Positions 17,933 to 26,933 of a DNA stretch of 64,000 nucleotides are shown here, in pieces. The translations under genes and the position numbers were made by a program. This stretch comes from an uncultured Collinsella sp. (GTDB taxonomy: Bacteria > Actinomycetota > Coriobacteriia > Coriobacteriales > Coriobacteriaceae): the NCBI GenBank assembly GCA_900754525.1, contig CAAEDE010000004.1, positions 1 through 64,000 on the forward strand. The letters are read 5' to 3'. The notes under the pieces were generated by a model. The model was not told the origin of the DNA. It worked only from the letters and a program-made list of their open reading frames with translations, and searched no databases. Position 1 is the stretch's first letter, and every line of letters starts with the position of its first letter.

Positions 17933-18836
17933 ACTCACCAGCGAGCAGAGACTCTCGCGCGCCATCGACATCATGGAGGCCCTCTACGCCGCCGGCGAGA
18001 GCGGCATGACACGAGACGAGCTTTGCAGCCGCTTTGATATCACGGGGGCATCGCTCGACGAGATTCTCGAGATCGTCTCGACACTTGCGGACCGAGAATC
18101 GGGCGCACGTATTATCTGCGAACGCCGCGGCGAGTGCGTGGTCCTCACCGGTGACGCGGGGCGCGTGCTACCGCTGCGCCTGAGTGCCGCCGAGGGCGCC
18201 GTGCTCAACCATGAACTTGAATCATTGGGGATCGAGCCCCAAGCGGCGGCTCGAATACGGCGCGCCCTTCTTCCCAAAGAGCTCGGCTACAACCAGCGCG
18301 TCTTTGACACCGTCGCCCACGGATCGCACTGGCAGCAGCTGAGCTGCGCCATTCGGGACGGCGTTCGCTGCCGTATCTCGTATCGCTCGATGGATGACGC
18401 ACAAGCGCGCGAGCGTTTGGTCGACCCCTTGCGCATCACAACAAACGGCGACCAAACGTATCTGATTGCCTGGGATGTCGCGGTCGACGAGCAGCGTACC
18501 TATCGTATGGATAAAATCGAGGGCCTGGTCTTGACCGACGACTCCGTCGTGCGCCACGCACCGGAGCCCGCGACCCTCCATGACTCCCTCGCCCAGGCGG
18601 AGCGGAGCGCGAAGCTTCTCATGCCGCGCGCCTTGGCAGAGCGCCTAGACTGGCCCGGCGTCATGTCGATTGAACCCAATGGAGCGGACAGCTCAACAGT
18701 AAACGTGCGCTACGGCTCCGAGCGCTGGCTGTTAAGCCAGGTAATCGCAGCGGGCGGGGCCATCCGCATCCTGGATGACCCCGCCCTGTCAGAGCGTCTG
18801 TGCGATATGGCAAAATCCCTCGTCTGTCCGCTTTAG
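17919..18836 (+). CDS. WYL-domain transcriptional regulator (PafC-like)
   Basis: A 305-residue partner of the preceding regulator. The N-terminal helix-turn-helix segment reads RLSRAIDIMEALYAAGESGM and RDELCSRFDI. The WYL domain includes CRISYRSMDDAQARERLVDP, TYLIAWDVAVDEQRTYRMDK and a nearby ligand-type Arg cluster. The ATG lies inside the upstream gene, 14 bases before its stop, so the two subunits are probably made together and may form a heterodimer as PafBC does. The gene ends convergently, overlapping the DinG stop by four bases. WYL domains are thought to sense nucleic acid ligands. Confidence 0.88.
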   Translation: MPVRKLTSEQRLSRAIDIMEALYAAGESGMTRDELCSRFDITGASLDEILEIVSTLADRESGARIICERRGECVVLTGDAGRVLPLRLSAAEGAVLNHELESLGIEPQAAARIRRALLPKELGYNQRVFDTVAHGSHWQQLSCAIRDGVRCRISYRSMDDAQARERLVDPLRITTNGDQTYLIAWDVAVDEQRTYRMDKIEGLVLTDDSVVRHAPEPATLHDSLAQAERSAKLLMPRALAERLDWPGVMSIEPNGADSSTVNVRYGSERWLLSQVIAAGGAIRILDDPALSERLCDMAKSLVCPL

Positions 18837-21727
18837 CGGCGCCGCTCGTGGCGCGCGCGCCACAGCTGTAGATAGTGCCCGATTTGTGCCGACTCGATGC
18901 GCTGATAGGAACTCGTGGGCAGCGACGTTAAGAATTTTTTGCCGTAGCCCTTCGTCACCAGGCGCGGGTCGGCCAAGATGAGTACGCCACAATCGGTCGA
19001 TGAGCGAATGAGGCGACCGGCGGCCTGCTTGACCTCGAGCACGGCCTCGGGCAGCGAATAGCGCGCCCAAGCGCGGTCTTCACGCAGATTGCGCTCGCAT
19101 GAGAGCGGGTCTGTGGGGCTCGAGAACGGCAGCTTGGGGATGATGACACAGCGCAGCGTCTCGCCGCTGGCGTCAAACCCTTCCCAAAAGGCCTTAAGCG
19201 CAAAGAGTGATGAGGTCGGTTCGTTGATAAAGCGATCGCGCAGGCGACGAGGAGACGAGTTGCGCTGCTGGCAGTTGAGCTCCAGACCCGCACGAGCCAT
19301 CTTGGGCTCGACGCGAGCGTACAGTTCCTCCATGTCACGCCTGTTGGTGAACAGCGTGAGCACCGAGCCGCCCATGGCAAGATGAGCGTCGACCAGCACA
19401 CGCTCGAGCGCCGAAAGGTAGCTCTCACGATCGCGCGGATCGGGGATATCCCCAGCCACGACCACGGCCATATTCGAATCGAAGTCGTAGCTCGAATCCA
19501 AGTGCAGTGACGATGATGTCGAGGCGCCGATGCGATCGAGGCCGACGGCATGGTTAAAGTGCTCAAAGCTCTTGGAAACCGTCATGGTCGCCGATGCAAA
19601 GATAGCCGTGTGAACCTCGGGCAGCCACTCGGTTGCCAAGGCCTCGCCAATGTCGATGCGCTCTGCGGTCATTGACTCTCCGCCGGCACGCAGCCTGCGA
19701 TTGACCTGCAGCGAGTACACGTAGTGTTCATCGGTACCGTCAATGATGAGTTTGAGGTTCTCGACCAGCTCGTGTAGGCGGCGCGAGATATCACCCAGGT
19801 CGACAACAACCTCGGGCTTGTCGGCGGCAACTGCTTGTACCAGCGCGTCGACGCTCTTGTCAGCTTGTTCCAACGCGTCGATGGCAGTGTAGGCCGACTG
19901 TAAGAAATCATGCCAGTCGTCAGATTCGCGCAGCTCGGGGCCAATCCATAGGTTCGCATTGTCATAGCCGCCGCGTGCTCGGCGGCCAAGCTCGCGAACG
20001 CCGTCAAACACATCGGCAATCGCCATGCTCGCACGTACAACCGTCGACGTCGCCTTGGCGGTAAGGCCTAGGTAGAGCGTAGAGCCTTCCGAGGTTGCCA
20101 AATCGCGGGAAACCTGGCTCAGCGCACCGGTGCTCGAGCTACCCAGGCGCTCAAACAGAACGCGCGATTCATCCGCCGACACCACGCGCGCCCATTGACG
20201 GCGCGCCTCGCGCTCGATGGAGTGGGCCTCATCGATCACCCAGTGACGAATCGGAGGCAGGATTCTGCCCTCGGCCGCAACATTGCGAAACAGCAGGGAA
20301 TGGTTGGTGACCACCACATCGGCATGCGCCGCGCGACGGCGGGCGCCGTGGACCAGGCATTTATCGGGGAAGAACGGGCATAGGCGACGGGCGCACTCGC
20401 GCGACGCCGTCGTAAAGTCGGGACGGTTGACGCTGCGCCAGCGAATGCCGAGCGAGTCGAGGTCGCCATCGGCCGACTGACACACGTACGCCATGATGAC
20501 CGCGACTGCCGTAAGTGTGTCGGCAGGATCACGCTTAGTCGTAATTTCGACTTGGCTACGGCTCATGCGCTCAAGCTTGCGCAAGCATGGATAGTGGTCA
20601 TAGCCCTTGAGGGCGCAAAACGAGAGACCTCCGTCCAGCTGCTCGGCAAGTTTGGGCAGCTCATGATACATGAGCTGGTCGGCAAGATTATTTGACTTAG
20701 TCGCGATACCAACCGTGATGTTGTTGCGGCGCGCGGCCTCGGCAAAAGGCACCAGATAGGCCATCGATTTGCCGACGCCCGTCCCCGCCTCAATCACGCG
20801 ATGCGTTCCCGTAACGAGCGCGTCACGGACCTCGAGCGCCATCGCGATTTGCTCATCGCGCGGCTCGTACGTGGGATACATGCGATTAACCAGACCGCCC
20901 GGGGCATAGTCCGCCTCGATTTCCTCGCGGCTCGGCATCTTAAGGACCGGCAGCTCGTCCGCATCAACGCGATCATCGGCCCGATCGGCCTTGAGCACGT
21001 CGGCGCGGGCGGCGCTGAGAGAGAAGATGGAACCGGGGTTCTGTCCCGCCAAGAACGAGAAGATGGGACGATAGGACCAGGGTACGTCGGGGTGCATGTC
21101 GGCCAAGCGCGCCATTAAGCCCTGGGGCAAGTCGGTGAGCGCCACGAGCAATACGCGCCATACGCCACACAGGGCGTCGACATCGGCGTTGGCGCGGTGC
21201 GACACCGAGTCGCAGTCAAACAGGTCGGCCATAAAAGACAGCTTGTGCGAGGCCAGGCGCGGAAGTGCGATGCGCGACAGTGCCAGCGAATCAATCCAGA
21301 TGTCGCTGACGTTGACACCACCCTTGACCGACTCGATAAACGAACGGTCGAAGGTGGCGTTATGCGCAATCACCGGGCAGCCGCCGACAAAATCGGCGAG
21401 AGCGGCCACGGCCTCGACGGCCGATGGGGCATCCACCACATCGGCGTTTGTAATGCTCGTGAGTTCGGTAATCTCGGCGGGAATCAGCTGCTTGGGATGC
21501 ACGAAGGTATCGAACCGATCGACGATCTCGCGGCCCGAAAGACGGGCAGCCGAGATCTCAATCAGTTCATTGTCCTGCACCGAAAGACCCGTGGTCTCGG
21601 TATCGAGGACGATCACATCTTCCTCGATGAGGCCAAACGATTGGGTTTTGGCGCGCTCGGCAAGCGTGGCATAGGAATCGATGACAAACTGCGGCGTTCC
21701 CGACGAAACAGCGTCCTCGATTAGCAT
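18833..21727 (-). CDS. dinG: DnaQ-like exonuclease fused to DinG-type helicase
   Basis: A 964-residue protein for DNA repair or processing. Residues about 38-200 are a DEDD 3'-5' exonuclease: DTETTGL, HNATFDRSF and HRANADVDAL supply the acidic metal ligands and His. From about 285 comes an XPD/DinG superfamily-2 helicase: Walker A EAGTGVGKS, DEAH box WVIDEAHS and C-terminal QAAGRLIRS. A cysteine set between motifs I and II (CALKGYDHYPC, RECARRLCPFFPDKC) could bind an iron-sulfur cluster. The DnaQ-DinG fusion is the arrangement known in Firmicutes. The start overlaps the ddl stop by seven bases, so the two are probably co-transcribed. Confidence 0.92.
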   Translation of the reverse strand: MLIEDAVSSGTPQFVIDSYATLAERAKTQSFGLIEEDVIVLDTETTGLSVQDNELIEISAARLSGREIVDRFDTFVHPKQLIPAEITELTSITNADVVDAPSAVEAVAALADFVGGCPVIAHNATFDRSFIESVKGGVNVSDIWIDSLALSRIALPRLASHKLSFMADLFDCDSVSHRANADVDALCGVWRVLLVALTDLPQGLMARLADMHPDVPWSYRPIFSFLAGQNPGSIFSLSAARADVLKADRADDRVDADELPVLKMPSREEIEADYAPGGLVNRMYPTYEPRDEQIAMALEVRDALVTGTHRVIEAGTGVGKSMAYLVPFAEAARRNNITVGIATKSNNLADQLMYHELPKLAEQLDGGLSFCALKGYDHYPCLRKLERMSRSQVEITTKRDPADTLTAVAVIMAYVCQSADGDLDSLGIRWRSVNRPDFTTASRECARRLCPFFPDKCLVHGARRRAAHADVVVTNHSLLFRNVAAEGRILPPIRHWVIDEAHSIEREARRQWARVVSADESRVLFERLGSSSTGALSQVSRDLATSEGSTLYLGLTAKATSTVVRASMAIADVFDGVRELGRRARGGYDNANLWIGPELRESDDWHDFLQSAYTAIDALEQADKSVDALVQAVAADKPEVVVDLGDISRRLHELVENLKLIIDGTDEHYVYSLQVNRRLRAGGESMTAERIDIGEALATEWLPEVHTAIFASATMTVSKSFEHFNHAVGLDRIGASTSSSLHLDSSYDFDSNMAVVVAGDIPDPRDRESYLSALERVLVDAHLAMGGSVLTLFTNRRDMEELYARVEPKMARAGLELNCQQRNSSPRRLRDRFINEPTSSLFALKAFWEGFDASGETLRCVIIPKLPFSSPTDPLSCERNLREDRAWARYSLPEAVLEVKQAAGRLIRSSTDCGVLILADPRLVTKGYGKKFLTSLPTSSYQRIESAQIGHYLQLWRARHERRR

Positions 21728-22686
21728 GCAACGCCCGCTCGACGAAGTCCCATACGAATCAGACTGTCACAGACCTGCGGGAACGTCATGTCATCGGTGT
21801 GGCGAATCTCATCCGGATACAGCGACGTATCGGTCATGCCGGGAATCGTGTTGGTCTCGAGGATGACGGGGCCATCCTCGCTCACGATAAAGTCGCTGCG
21901 CGAAATACCCAGGCAGCCGAGTGCCTTATGGGCAGCACAGGCGAGCTCCTGGGCACGAGCGTAGTTCTCGGGCGAAATCTGTGCCGGAATGCGATGGATA
22001 TCCGTGGGGTCGACATACTTCACGTCCAGATCGTAGAACTCGCAGTCCTCGGGCTTACGGATCTCAACAATCGGCAGGGCGCGCACGTCATCCTCGCCGT
22101 ATACGCCGACGGTGATCTCGGTACCCTCGATACACTTCTCGACCAGCACTTTGTCGCCGTACTCAAATGCCTTGGCGATTGCCGCGGGTAGCTCGGAGGG
22201 CTCATGGACCAGGGAAATGCCATAGCTGGAACCGTTGACGGCCGGCTTCACAAAGCAGCGCTCGCCACAAACCTCGACGATATGATCGATATCGACTTCA
22301 TCGCCCACCTCGAGCGCAAGGCCGGGGGCAACGGGGATGCCCGCCTTGGCGTACAGGAGCTTCGAGACCTCCTTGTCGGCACCGCAGGCGCTCGCGAGCA
22401 CGCCCGAGGCCGTGTAGGGGATACCCAGGGTCTCCATGGCACCCTGCATGGCACCATCCTCGCCGCCGGCACCGTGCATGGCGATAAACGCCACGTCAAA
22501 GCCGCCGGTCGCCATGGTTACCATAAAATCATCGGCAGCCGTGTCGAGCAGCTCCACCGAAGTGTAGCCGGCCTCCTTCAAGGCCAGCACGACGTTCTTT
22601 CCCGAATTGAGCGAGATCTCGCGCTCGGCGGAATGACCGCCCGCCAAGACCGCTACGTGCATGTTCTCTAGGCTTTTACCCGGCAT
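21721..22686 (-). CDS. ddl: D-alanine--D-alanine ligase
   Basis: A 321-residue ATP-grasp enzyme that makes D-Ala-D-Ala for peptidoglycan. Motifs are VAVLAGGHSAEREISLNSG, AMHGAGGEDG, the substrate loop GIPYTASGVLASACGADK, FVKPAVNGSSYGISLV, VLVEKCIEGTEITVGV and the metal-binding end ILETNTIPGMT. The Ser-Tyr-Gly in the loop before GIS is the form seen in ordinary D-Ala ligases; there is no sign of a VanA-type lactate ligase. GAGGAGG upstream of the ATG supports the start. It is followed at once by dinG. Confidence 0.94.
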   Translation of the reverse strand: MPGKSLENMHVAVLAGGHSAEREISLNSGKNVVLALKEAGYTSVELLDTAADDFMVTMATGGFDVAFIAMHGAGGEDGAMQGAMETLGIPYTASGVLASACGADKEVSKLLYAKAGIPVAPGLALEVGDEVDIDHIVEVCGERCFVKPAVNGSSYGISLVHEPSELPAAIAKAFEYGDKVLVEKCIEGTEITVGVYGEDDVRALPIVEIRKPEDCEFYDLDVKYVDPTDIHRIPAQISPENYARAQELACAAHKALGCLGISRSDFIVSEDGPVILETNTIPGMTDTSLYPDEIRHTDDMTFPQVCDSLIRMGLRRAGVAC

Positions 22687-22771
22687 GGGCAGACTCCTCC
22701 TCTATAATTTCTGCAGCTGATACCATATTGTAGCGATACCCTCTACGTTTCCCCAAAATCGAAAGGCTTCC

Positions 22772-23824
22772 ATGAATCCCAGGACTAAATCTCAGGACAT
22801 TCGCGACTTGAGCCAAAACGATATTCGCGAGCTTGTGGCCGAACTCGGCCAGCCCGCCTTCCGCGCGAAGCAGCTCATCGAATGGGTCTTTGAGAAGAAC
22901 GTTTGTTCGTTTGACGATATGACCAACCTTCCTAAGGCTTTCCGCGAGCAGCTTAAAGAGGCTTTTGCCTTTGACACGCCGACTGAACTCACCAAACAGG
23001 TTTCCAAAGATGGCTCTCGCAAGTATCTGCTCGAGTACCACGACGGCATTTCCGTCGAGACTGTCGGTATGCCCCGTCGTAACAAGCTTTCCGTCTGCGT
23101 TTCTACTCAGGCTGGCTGTGGCATGGGTTGTGCATTTTGTGCCACCGGCCTTAACGGCCTCAAGCGCTCGCTGACAGCCCAGGAGATCGTCGACCAGGTG
23201 TTGCACGTCTCGAATGATTTTGGTGAGCGTGCAACAAGCGTCGTTTTCATGGGCCAGGGCGAGCCCTTTGCTAACTACGACGAGGTTCTCAAGGCACTGC
23301 GCATCCTTAACGATCCCGACGGTATCGGTATTGGAGCCCGTCACCTTACTGTCTCTACCAGCGGTGTTATTCCTGGCATTCGCAAGTTTGCCGACATTCC
23401 CGAGCAGTTTACGCTCGCTGTGTCGCTGCACTCCGCTATCCAGTCCACGCGCAACAAGATTATGCCTGGCGTCAAGAAGTACACGCTACTTCGCCTTCAC
23501 GAGGCGCTTCAGCTCTACACCGAGAAGACTGGACGCCGCCCGACCTATGAGTACGCCATGATCGAGGGCGTCAACGATACGAATCCCGAAATGCAGGCGC
23601 TCTGCGACTTCTGCGAGGGAACCCTGTGCCACGTTAACCTAATTCAGCTTAACGACATCGAGGGCAGCCCGCTCAAGCCGTCGCCGGTTCATAAGGTCGA
23701 GGATCTTCAGCGCCGCCTTGAGTCTCGTGGCATCGAGACCACGATCCGTAACTCGCGCGGCAATGATATTGATGCCGCCTGCGGTCAGCTGAAGCAACGT
23801 TTCAAGGTCCAGAAGAACGCATAG
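22772..23824 (+). CDS. rlmN: 23S rRNA/tRNA adenine-C2 methyltransferase RlmN
   Basis: A 350-residue radical-SAM enzyme that methylates A2503 of 23S rRNA and A37 of some tRNAs. The 4Fe-4S motif is CGMGCAFC. Other landmarks are GQPAFRAKQLIEWVF, VFMGQGEPFANYDEV, VSTSGVIPGIRKFAD, SLHS, EYAMIEGVNDT, and RLESRGIETTIRNSRGNDIDAACGQL, which holds the catalytic Cys near the C-terminus. Codons end in T more often than in neighbouring genes. It is transcribed divergently from ddl, against the local replication direction, and ends before a strong terminator. Confidence 0.96.
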   Translation: MNPRTKSQDIRDLSQNDIRELVAELGQPAFRAKQLIEWVFEKNVCSFDDMTNLPKAFREQLKEAFAFDTPTELTKQVSKDGSRKYLLEYHDGISVETVGMPRRNKLSVCVSTQAGCGMGCAFCATGLNGLKRSLTAQEIVDQVLHVSNDFGERATSVVFMGQGEPFANYDEVLKALRILNDPDGIGIGARHLTVSTSGVIPGIRKFADIPEQFTLAVSLHSAIQSTRNKIMPGVKKYTLLRLHEALQLYTEKTGRRPTYEYAMIEGVNDTNPEMQALCDFCEGTLCHVNLIQLNDIEGSPLKPSPVHKVEDLQRRLESRGIETTIRNSRGNDIDAACGQLKQRFKVQKNA

Positions 23825-23843
23825 GGGAGTCTGTACCCCATAA

Positions 23844-23859
23844 CGTTTCATGTGAAACA
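23844..23859 (+). promoter_or_regulatory. parS-like site (14 of 16)
   Basis: CGTTTCATGTGAAACA differs from the ParB site TGTTTCACGTGAAACA at positions 1 and 8. It lies just after rlmN, about 2.1 kb from the three perfect sites. It may be a weak ParB site. Confidence 0.55.
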
Positions 23860-23862
23860 TCC

Positions 23863-23901
23863 GACAGCCCTGGTTGTAGATAATGCAACCAGGGCTGTTT
23901 C
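23863..23901 (+). terminator. Terminator of rlmN
   Basis: Perfect stem ACAGCCCTGGTTG / CAACCAGGGCTGT followed by TTTCATTT. Confidence 0.85.
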
Positions 23902-23952
23902 ATTTGTTTCCATCCTAGAGGACTTGATATACGTAACCTTAGTTTTATAGCC

Positions 23953-23995
23953 AAAATAAGGGGTCCTTGTCTCATGAATCAGACAAGGACCCTTT
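23953..23995 (-). terminator. Terminator of the par operon
   Basis: Stem AAGGGTCCTTGTCT / AGACAAGGACCCCTT with an eight-base loop. Read leftward it is followed by ATTTTGG, after the last gene of the par operon. Confidence 0.85.
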
Positions 23996-24022
23996 CAAAA
24001 TAGGCACGTGATTGTTAGGTAC

Positions 24023-24277
24023 CTAATAACCAACATTTTCCCACTGATGGTTAACCCAGTCTTGGTTAACCTTAGGATTCTTAGTCACCTGAGCAGTGCG
24101 CATGGCGACATCTTCGGTCATCACATCCATTTTCTTCTTAGATGTATCGACGATATCCTGAGCTCCGCGAAACAGTCGACCTCGAAGTTCATCATCTGTC
24201 GCAAGCTTATAACCAGCAAAGGCACCAGTGACGACGGTGGTTGCCAACGCAACGACCGCGAGAACCTTATTCTTCAT
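24023..24277 (-). CDS. Small membrane-anchored protein after parB
   Basis: An 84-residue protein. An N-terminal hydrophobic helix (residues 3-22, VLAVVALATTVVTGAFAGYK) is followed by a charged segment rich in Asp/Arg/Lys, reminiscent of YtxH-like envelope proteins (inference from layout only). AGGAGG six bases before the ATG supports this start, and the gene overlaps the parB stop by 11 bases, so it belongs to the rsmG-parA-parB operon. Function unknown. Its position suggests it could tie the partition complex to the membrane, but nothing in the sequence proves that. Confidence 0.75.
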   Translation of the reverse strand: MKNKVLAVVALATTVVTGAFAGYKLATDDELRGRLFRGAQDIVDTSKKKMDVMTEDVAMRTAQVTKNPKVNQDWVNHQWENVGY

Positions 24278-25172
24278 CCTGATCCTCCTGCCCAAATTGA
24301 ATCATTTCACCAAGGATACGGGAGAGCTCCTCCTCGTCTTTGAACTCGATTTCGATTTTGTTCTTACCACGCGAGCTCTTCACGCGTACATTCGTGTTGA
24401 AAACTTGACGAAGTACTCGAGCGGCCTTTTTGAATGACTGAGGTGTTGCTGGCCTCGGAGTCCTTGGCGTCTCTCCGGCAGAAAACAACGGAGCAAGATT
24501 TTCTGTCGCTCTAACGGAAAGACCTTCTGCAACAACTTTCTCAGCAAGTCGAATCCTGGCATCTTCATATGGAACTGCAAGAATCGCTCTCGCATGGCCG
24601 GCAGTAAGCTTGCCCTCGAAAATCATCTGCTGCACGACTTCCGGAAGGTCTAACAAACGAAGTGAATTTGTAATTGCGGAACGAGACTTACTGACAGCCT
24701 TTGATAACGCCTCTTGCGTCATGCCGCTGGCATCAATGAGCTGACGATAACCCTTCGCCTCTTCGACGGGATTCAAATCAGAACGCTGAAGATTCTCGAT
24801 AAGTGCAAGAGCGAGCATTTCCTCATCATTAACTTCTTTAATGATGACAGGCAATTCCTCAAGACCAGCAAGCTTTGACGCCTGGTAACGACGCTCGCCC
24901 GCTATAATCTCATAGCCATTTCCATGCTTGCGAACCAACAACGGCTGCAAAACGCCATGTTCTTGGATTGACTCGCTCAACTCGCGAAGTTCAGTTTCGT
25001 TAAAGTGAATTCGCGGCTGATTAGGGTTGGGAACGATATCCTCAATAGGCAGTTTTGTTTCAGATGCGGCATTTGAAGTCGATGCAGCCGAACCACCGGT
25101 CTCATACTCGGCCTCTGAGACCAAAGCATTGAGTCCACGTCCCAATCCGCCACGTTTCTTTGCACTAGGCAC
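24267..25172 (-). CDS. parB: Chromosome-partition protein ParB
   Basis: A 301-residue CTP-dependent DNA clamp that loads at parS sites and spreads, working with ParA to segregate origins. The N-terminal CTPase domain has PNPNQPR and the GERRYQAS and ENLQR motifs. The central helix-turn-helix includes GMTQEALSKAVSKSRSAITNSLRLL and LTAGHARAIL, and a C-terminal dimer domain ends the protein. The overlap with parA (eight bases) and the nearby parS sites confirm the role. Base composition here is noticeably more AT-rich than in the flanking genes. Confidence 0.95.
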   Translation of the reverse strand: MPSAKKRGGLGRGLNALVSEAEYETGGSAASTSNAASETKLPIEDIVPNPNQPRIHFNETELRELSESIQEHGVLQPLLVRKHGNGYEIIAGERRYQASKLAGLEELPVIIKEVNDEEMLALALIENLQRSDLNPVEEAKGYRQLIDASGMTQEALSKAVSKSRSAITNSLRLLDLPEVVQQMIFEGKLTAGHARAILAVPYEDARIRLAEKVVAEGLSVRATENLAPLFSAGETPRTPRPATPQSFKKAARVLRQVFNTNVRVKSSRGKNKIEIEFKDEEELSRILGEMIQFGQEDQDEE

Positions 25173-25965
25173 GCTTGATCACCTCTTTTGCAAGGTTCAT
25201 ATACGCTTTTGCACCCTTATTTTGAGGTGCATAGGTAATCACCGGCTCTCCAAAAGACGGAGCCTCGGAGATTTTTACGGTACGAGGAATTAAGGTCTTA
25301 AAAGCCTTATCACCAAAGTACGACTGAACTTCCTCAACAACCTGATTCGACAGAGAAGTACGCGAGTCATACATGGTCATAAGCACACCATAGGTGTCTA
25401 AGCCCTTATTCAGACGTGATTTGACCATCTTCATTGACTCAAGCAGCTTCGTAACGCCCTCGAGTGCGTAATACTCGCACTGGATCGGAATCAAAACGCT
25501 ATCTGCTGCGGTCAAGGCATTGATGGTAAGCAGGCCAAGCGAAGGAGGACAGTCGATGAATATAAAATCGAACTCATCCTGAATCGGCTCAAGCAAATCT
25601 TTAAGGCGGGTTTCACGAGCAATTGCGCTTACGAGCTCAATTTCGGCACCTGCAAGCTGAATTGTCGCCGGAATAACGAATACCTTTTTGCAATTTGTAT
25701 CAAGAACAAGCGATTCAGCCGGCACGTCATTCAGCAATGCATCATAGATGCACTGATCAAGGTCTTCTTTTTCAATTCCAAATCCACTGGTGCTGTTTCC
25801 CTGCGGATCAAAATCGACAATCAGCGTCTTGCGTCCCTGTTCACCCAGTGCTGCTGCAAGGTTTACTGCCGTCGTTGACTTACCGACGCCGCCTTTTTGA
25901 TTGATGATTGCAATAATACGCGTGTCTTTTGCGCTCTTCGAACGCTTAACGTCGCGAAATCCCAC
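25165..25965 (-). CDS. parA: Chromosome-partition ATPase ParA/Soj
   Basis: A 266-residue deviant-Walker ATPase that binds nonspecific DNA as an ATP dimer and is released by ParB. The Walker A motif is NQKGGVGKSTTAVNL, Walker A' VDFDPQGNSTSG, and Walker B FIDCPPSLGLLT. Soj-type ends are seen: IPRTVKISEAPSFG and YAPQNKGAKAY. The start is a GTG with AGGAGG four bases upstream. Adjacent parS sites lie just upstream, so ParB could also autoregulate this operon. Confidence 0.96.
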   Translation of the reverse strand: MGFRDVKRSKSAKDTRIIAIINQKGGVGKSTTAVNLAAALGEQGRKTLIVDFDPQGNSTSGFGIEKEDLDQCIYDALLNDVPAESLVLDTNCKKVFVIPATIQLAGAEIELVSAIARETRLKDLLEPIQDEFDFIFIDCPPSLGLLTINALTAADSVLIPIQCEYYALEGVTKLLESMKMVKSRLNKGLDTYGVLMTMYDSRTSLSNQVVEEVQSYFGDKAFKTLIPRTVKISEAPSFGEPVITYAPQNKGAKAYMNLAKEVIKRA

Positions 25966-26004
25966 GGTCCCTCCTGGTGTGTATTAAAGCTGTCAAACGG
26001 AGGA

Positions 26005-26020
26005 TGTTTCACGTGAAACA
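26005..26020 (+). promoter_or_regulatory. parS site 1
   Basis: Perfect 16-bp palindrome TGTTTCACGTGAAACA, the bacterial ParB-binding consensus, 40 bases upstream of the parA start. Confidence 0.95.
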
Positions 26021-26043
26021 TTCCGATTCGATATCAACCGCCA

Positions 26044-26059
26044 TGTTTCACGTGAAACA
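26044..26059 (+). promoter_or_regulatory. parS site 2
   Basis: Second perfect TGTTTCACGTGAAACA, spaced 39 bases from site 1. Confidence 0.95.
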
Positions 26060-26082
26060 CCGCAAGTTGTTAGTATCCATTA

Positions 26083-26098
26083 TGTTTCACGTGAAACA
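26083..26098 (+). promoter_or_regulatory. parS site 3
   Basis: Third perfect TGTTTCACGTGAAACA, again 39 bases on and immediately after the rsmG stop. The equal spacing puts the sites on nearly the same helical face. Confidence 0.95.
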
Positions 26099-26099
26099 T

Positions 26100-26837
26100 C
26101 TAGGCAAGCGGATTCTTCTTTGCCATGCCATTTGCACGAGGCAATGAAACGGATGCTGGATGACTCTTCTTAAGAACAATGAACTCCCTGTGGCCCAAGC
26201 CCTCAGGCAAATCGATTGCATCATTCAGAAGCAAAGTGAAGCCACAGATCTTAGCTGCTGACATGCCGGAAGCAAGCTCCTCATCCGATGGATTGCCCTT
26301 CGTAATAACAAATAGCCCTCCATCCTTGAGGTACGGAGCTGCATACTCAACAAGAATCGGTAGAGGGGCCAGCGCGCGGGCGGTTACGACAGAGAACTGC
26401 TTCTTATGGCTTCGAGCATATTCTTCAAGGCGATCATGGACTGCATGACCATATTTCAATCCGAGAGCATGAACAAAAGAATTGACAGCATCAACCTTTT
26501 TGCCAACAGAGTCAATATAAGTAGCTTTACGATGCGTGGTTATCGTTAATGGAATACCAGGGAAGCCTGCGCCTGTTCCCATATCGAGCAAAGCTCCATC
26601 AGGAGCCTTATTGACATAAGGAAGCAAAACAAGTGAGTCGAGGATATGAAGTACCGCAGCATCTTCGACGTTAAGAATACGAGTGAGATTGGTTGTCTTA
26701 TTTGTTTCTAGAACCAAATCCAAATGCTGGATACATTTCCTCAGCTCAGCATCAGTTACGCTCAAGGAATACTCTTTGCAATAGGAAGTTAGACGGCTGA
26801 GCATCTCGTCAGCCTGCTGATCAGTAAGTACAAACAA
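26100..26837 (-). CDS. rsmG: 16S rRNA G527 methyltransferase RsmG
   Basis: A 245-residue SAM-dependent enzyme that methylates N7 of G527 in 16S rRNA. Landmarks are NLTRILNVEDAAVLHILDSL, the SAM motif LLDMGTGAGFPGIPLTI, the SVGKKVDAVNSFV segment and FSVVTARALAPLPILVEYA. The TTG start is chosen because GAAAGGAG lies six bases upstream; a second TTG 16 codons earlier has no ribosome site. Composition is AT-rich like parAB. The gene sits in the usual position between khpB and parA. Confidence 0.94.
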   Translation of the reverse strand: MFVLTDQQADEMLSRLTSYCKEYSLSVTDAELRKCIQHLDLVLETNKTTNLTRILNVEDAAVLHILDSLVLLPYVNKAPDGALLDMGTGAGFPGIPLTITTHRKATYIDSVGKKVDAVNSFVHALGLKYGHAVHDRLEEYARSHKKQFSVVTARALAPLPILVEYAAPYLKDGGLFVITKGNPSDEELASGMSAAKICGFTLLLNDAIDLPEGLGHREFIVLKKSHPASVSLPRANGMAKKNPLA

Positions 26838-26883
26838 CAGAAGCTCCTTTCTGACAAAAATCAGTGTATCGAGAACTTTTGAC

Positions 26884-26916
26884 AAAAAAAGGGGACGTGG
26901 AAACCACGCCCCCTTA
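26884..26916 (-). terminator. Strong terminator after khpB
   Basis: AAGGGGGCGTGG / CCACGTCCCCTT with loop TTT, then a run of T, on the minus strand. It separates the rpmH-khpB operon from rsmG. Confidence 0.9.
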
Positions 26917-26933
26917 GCATAAGCTCGAGTAGA

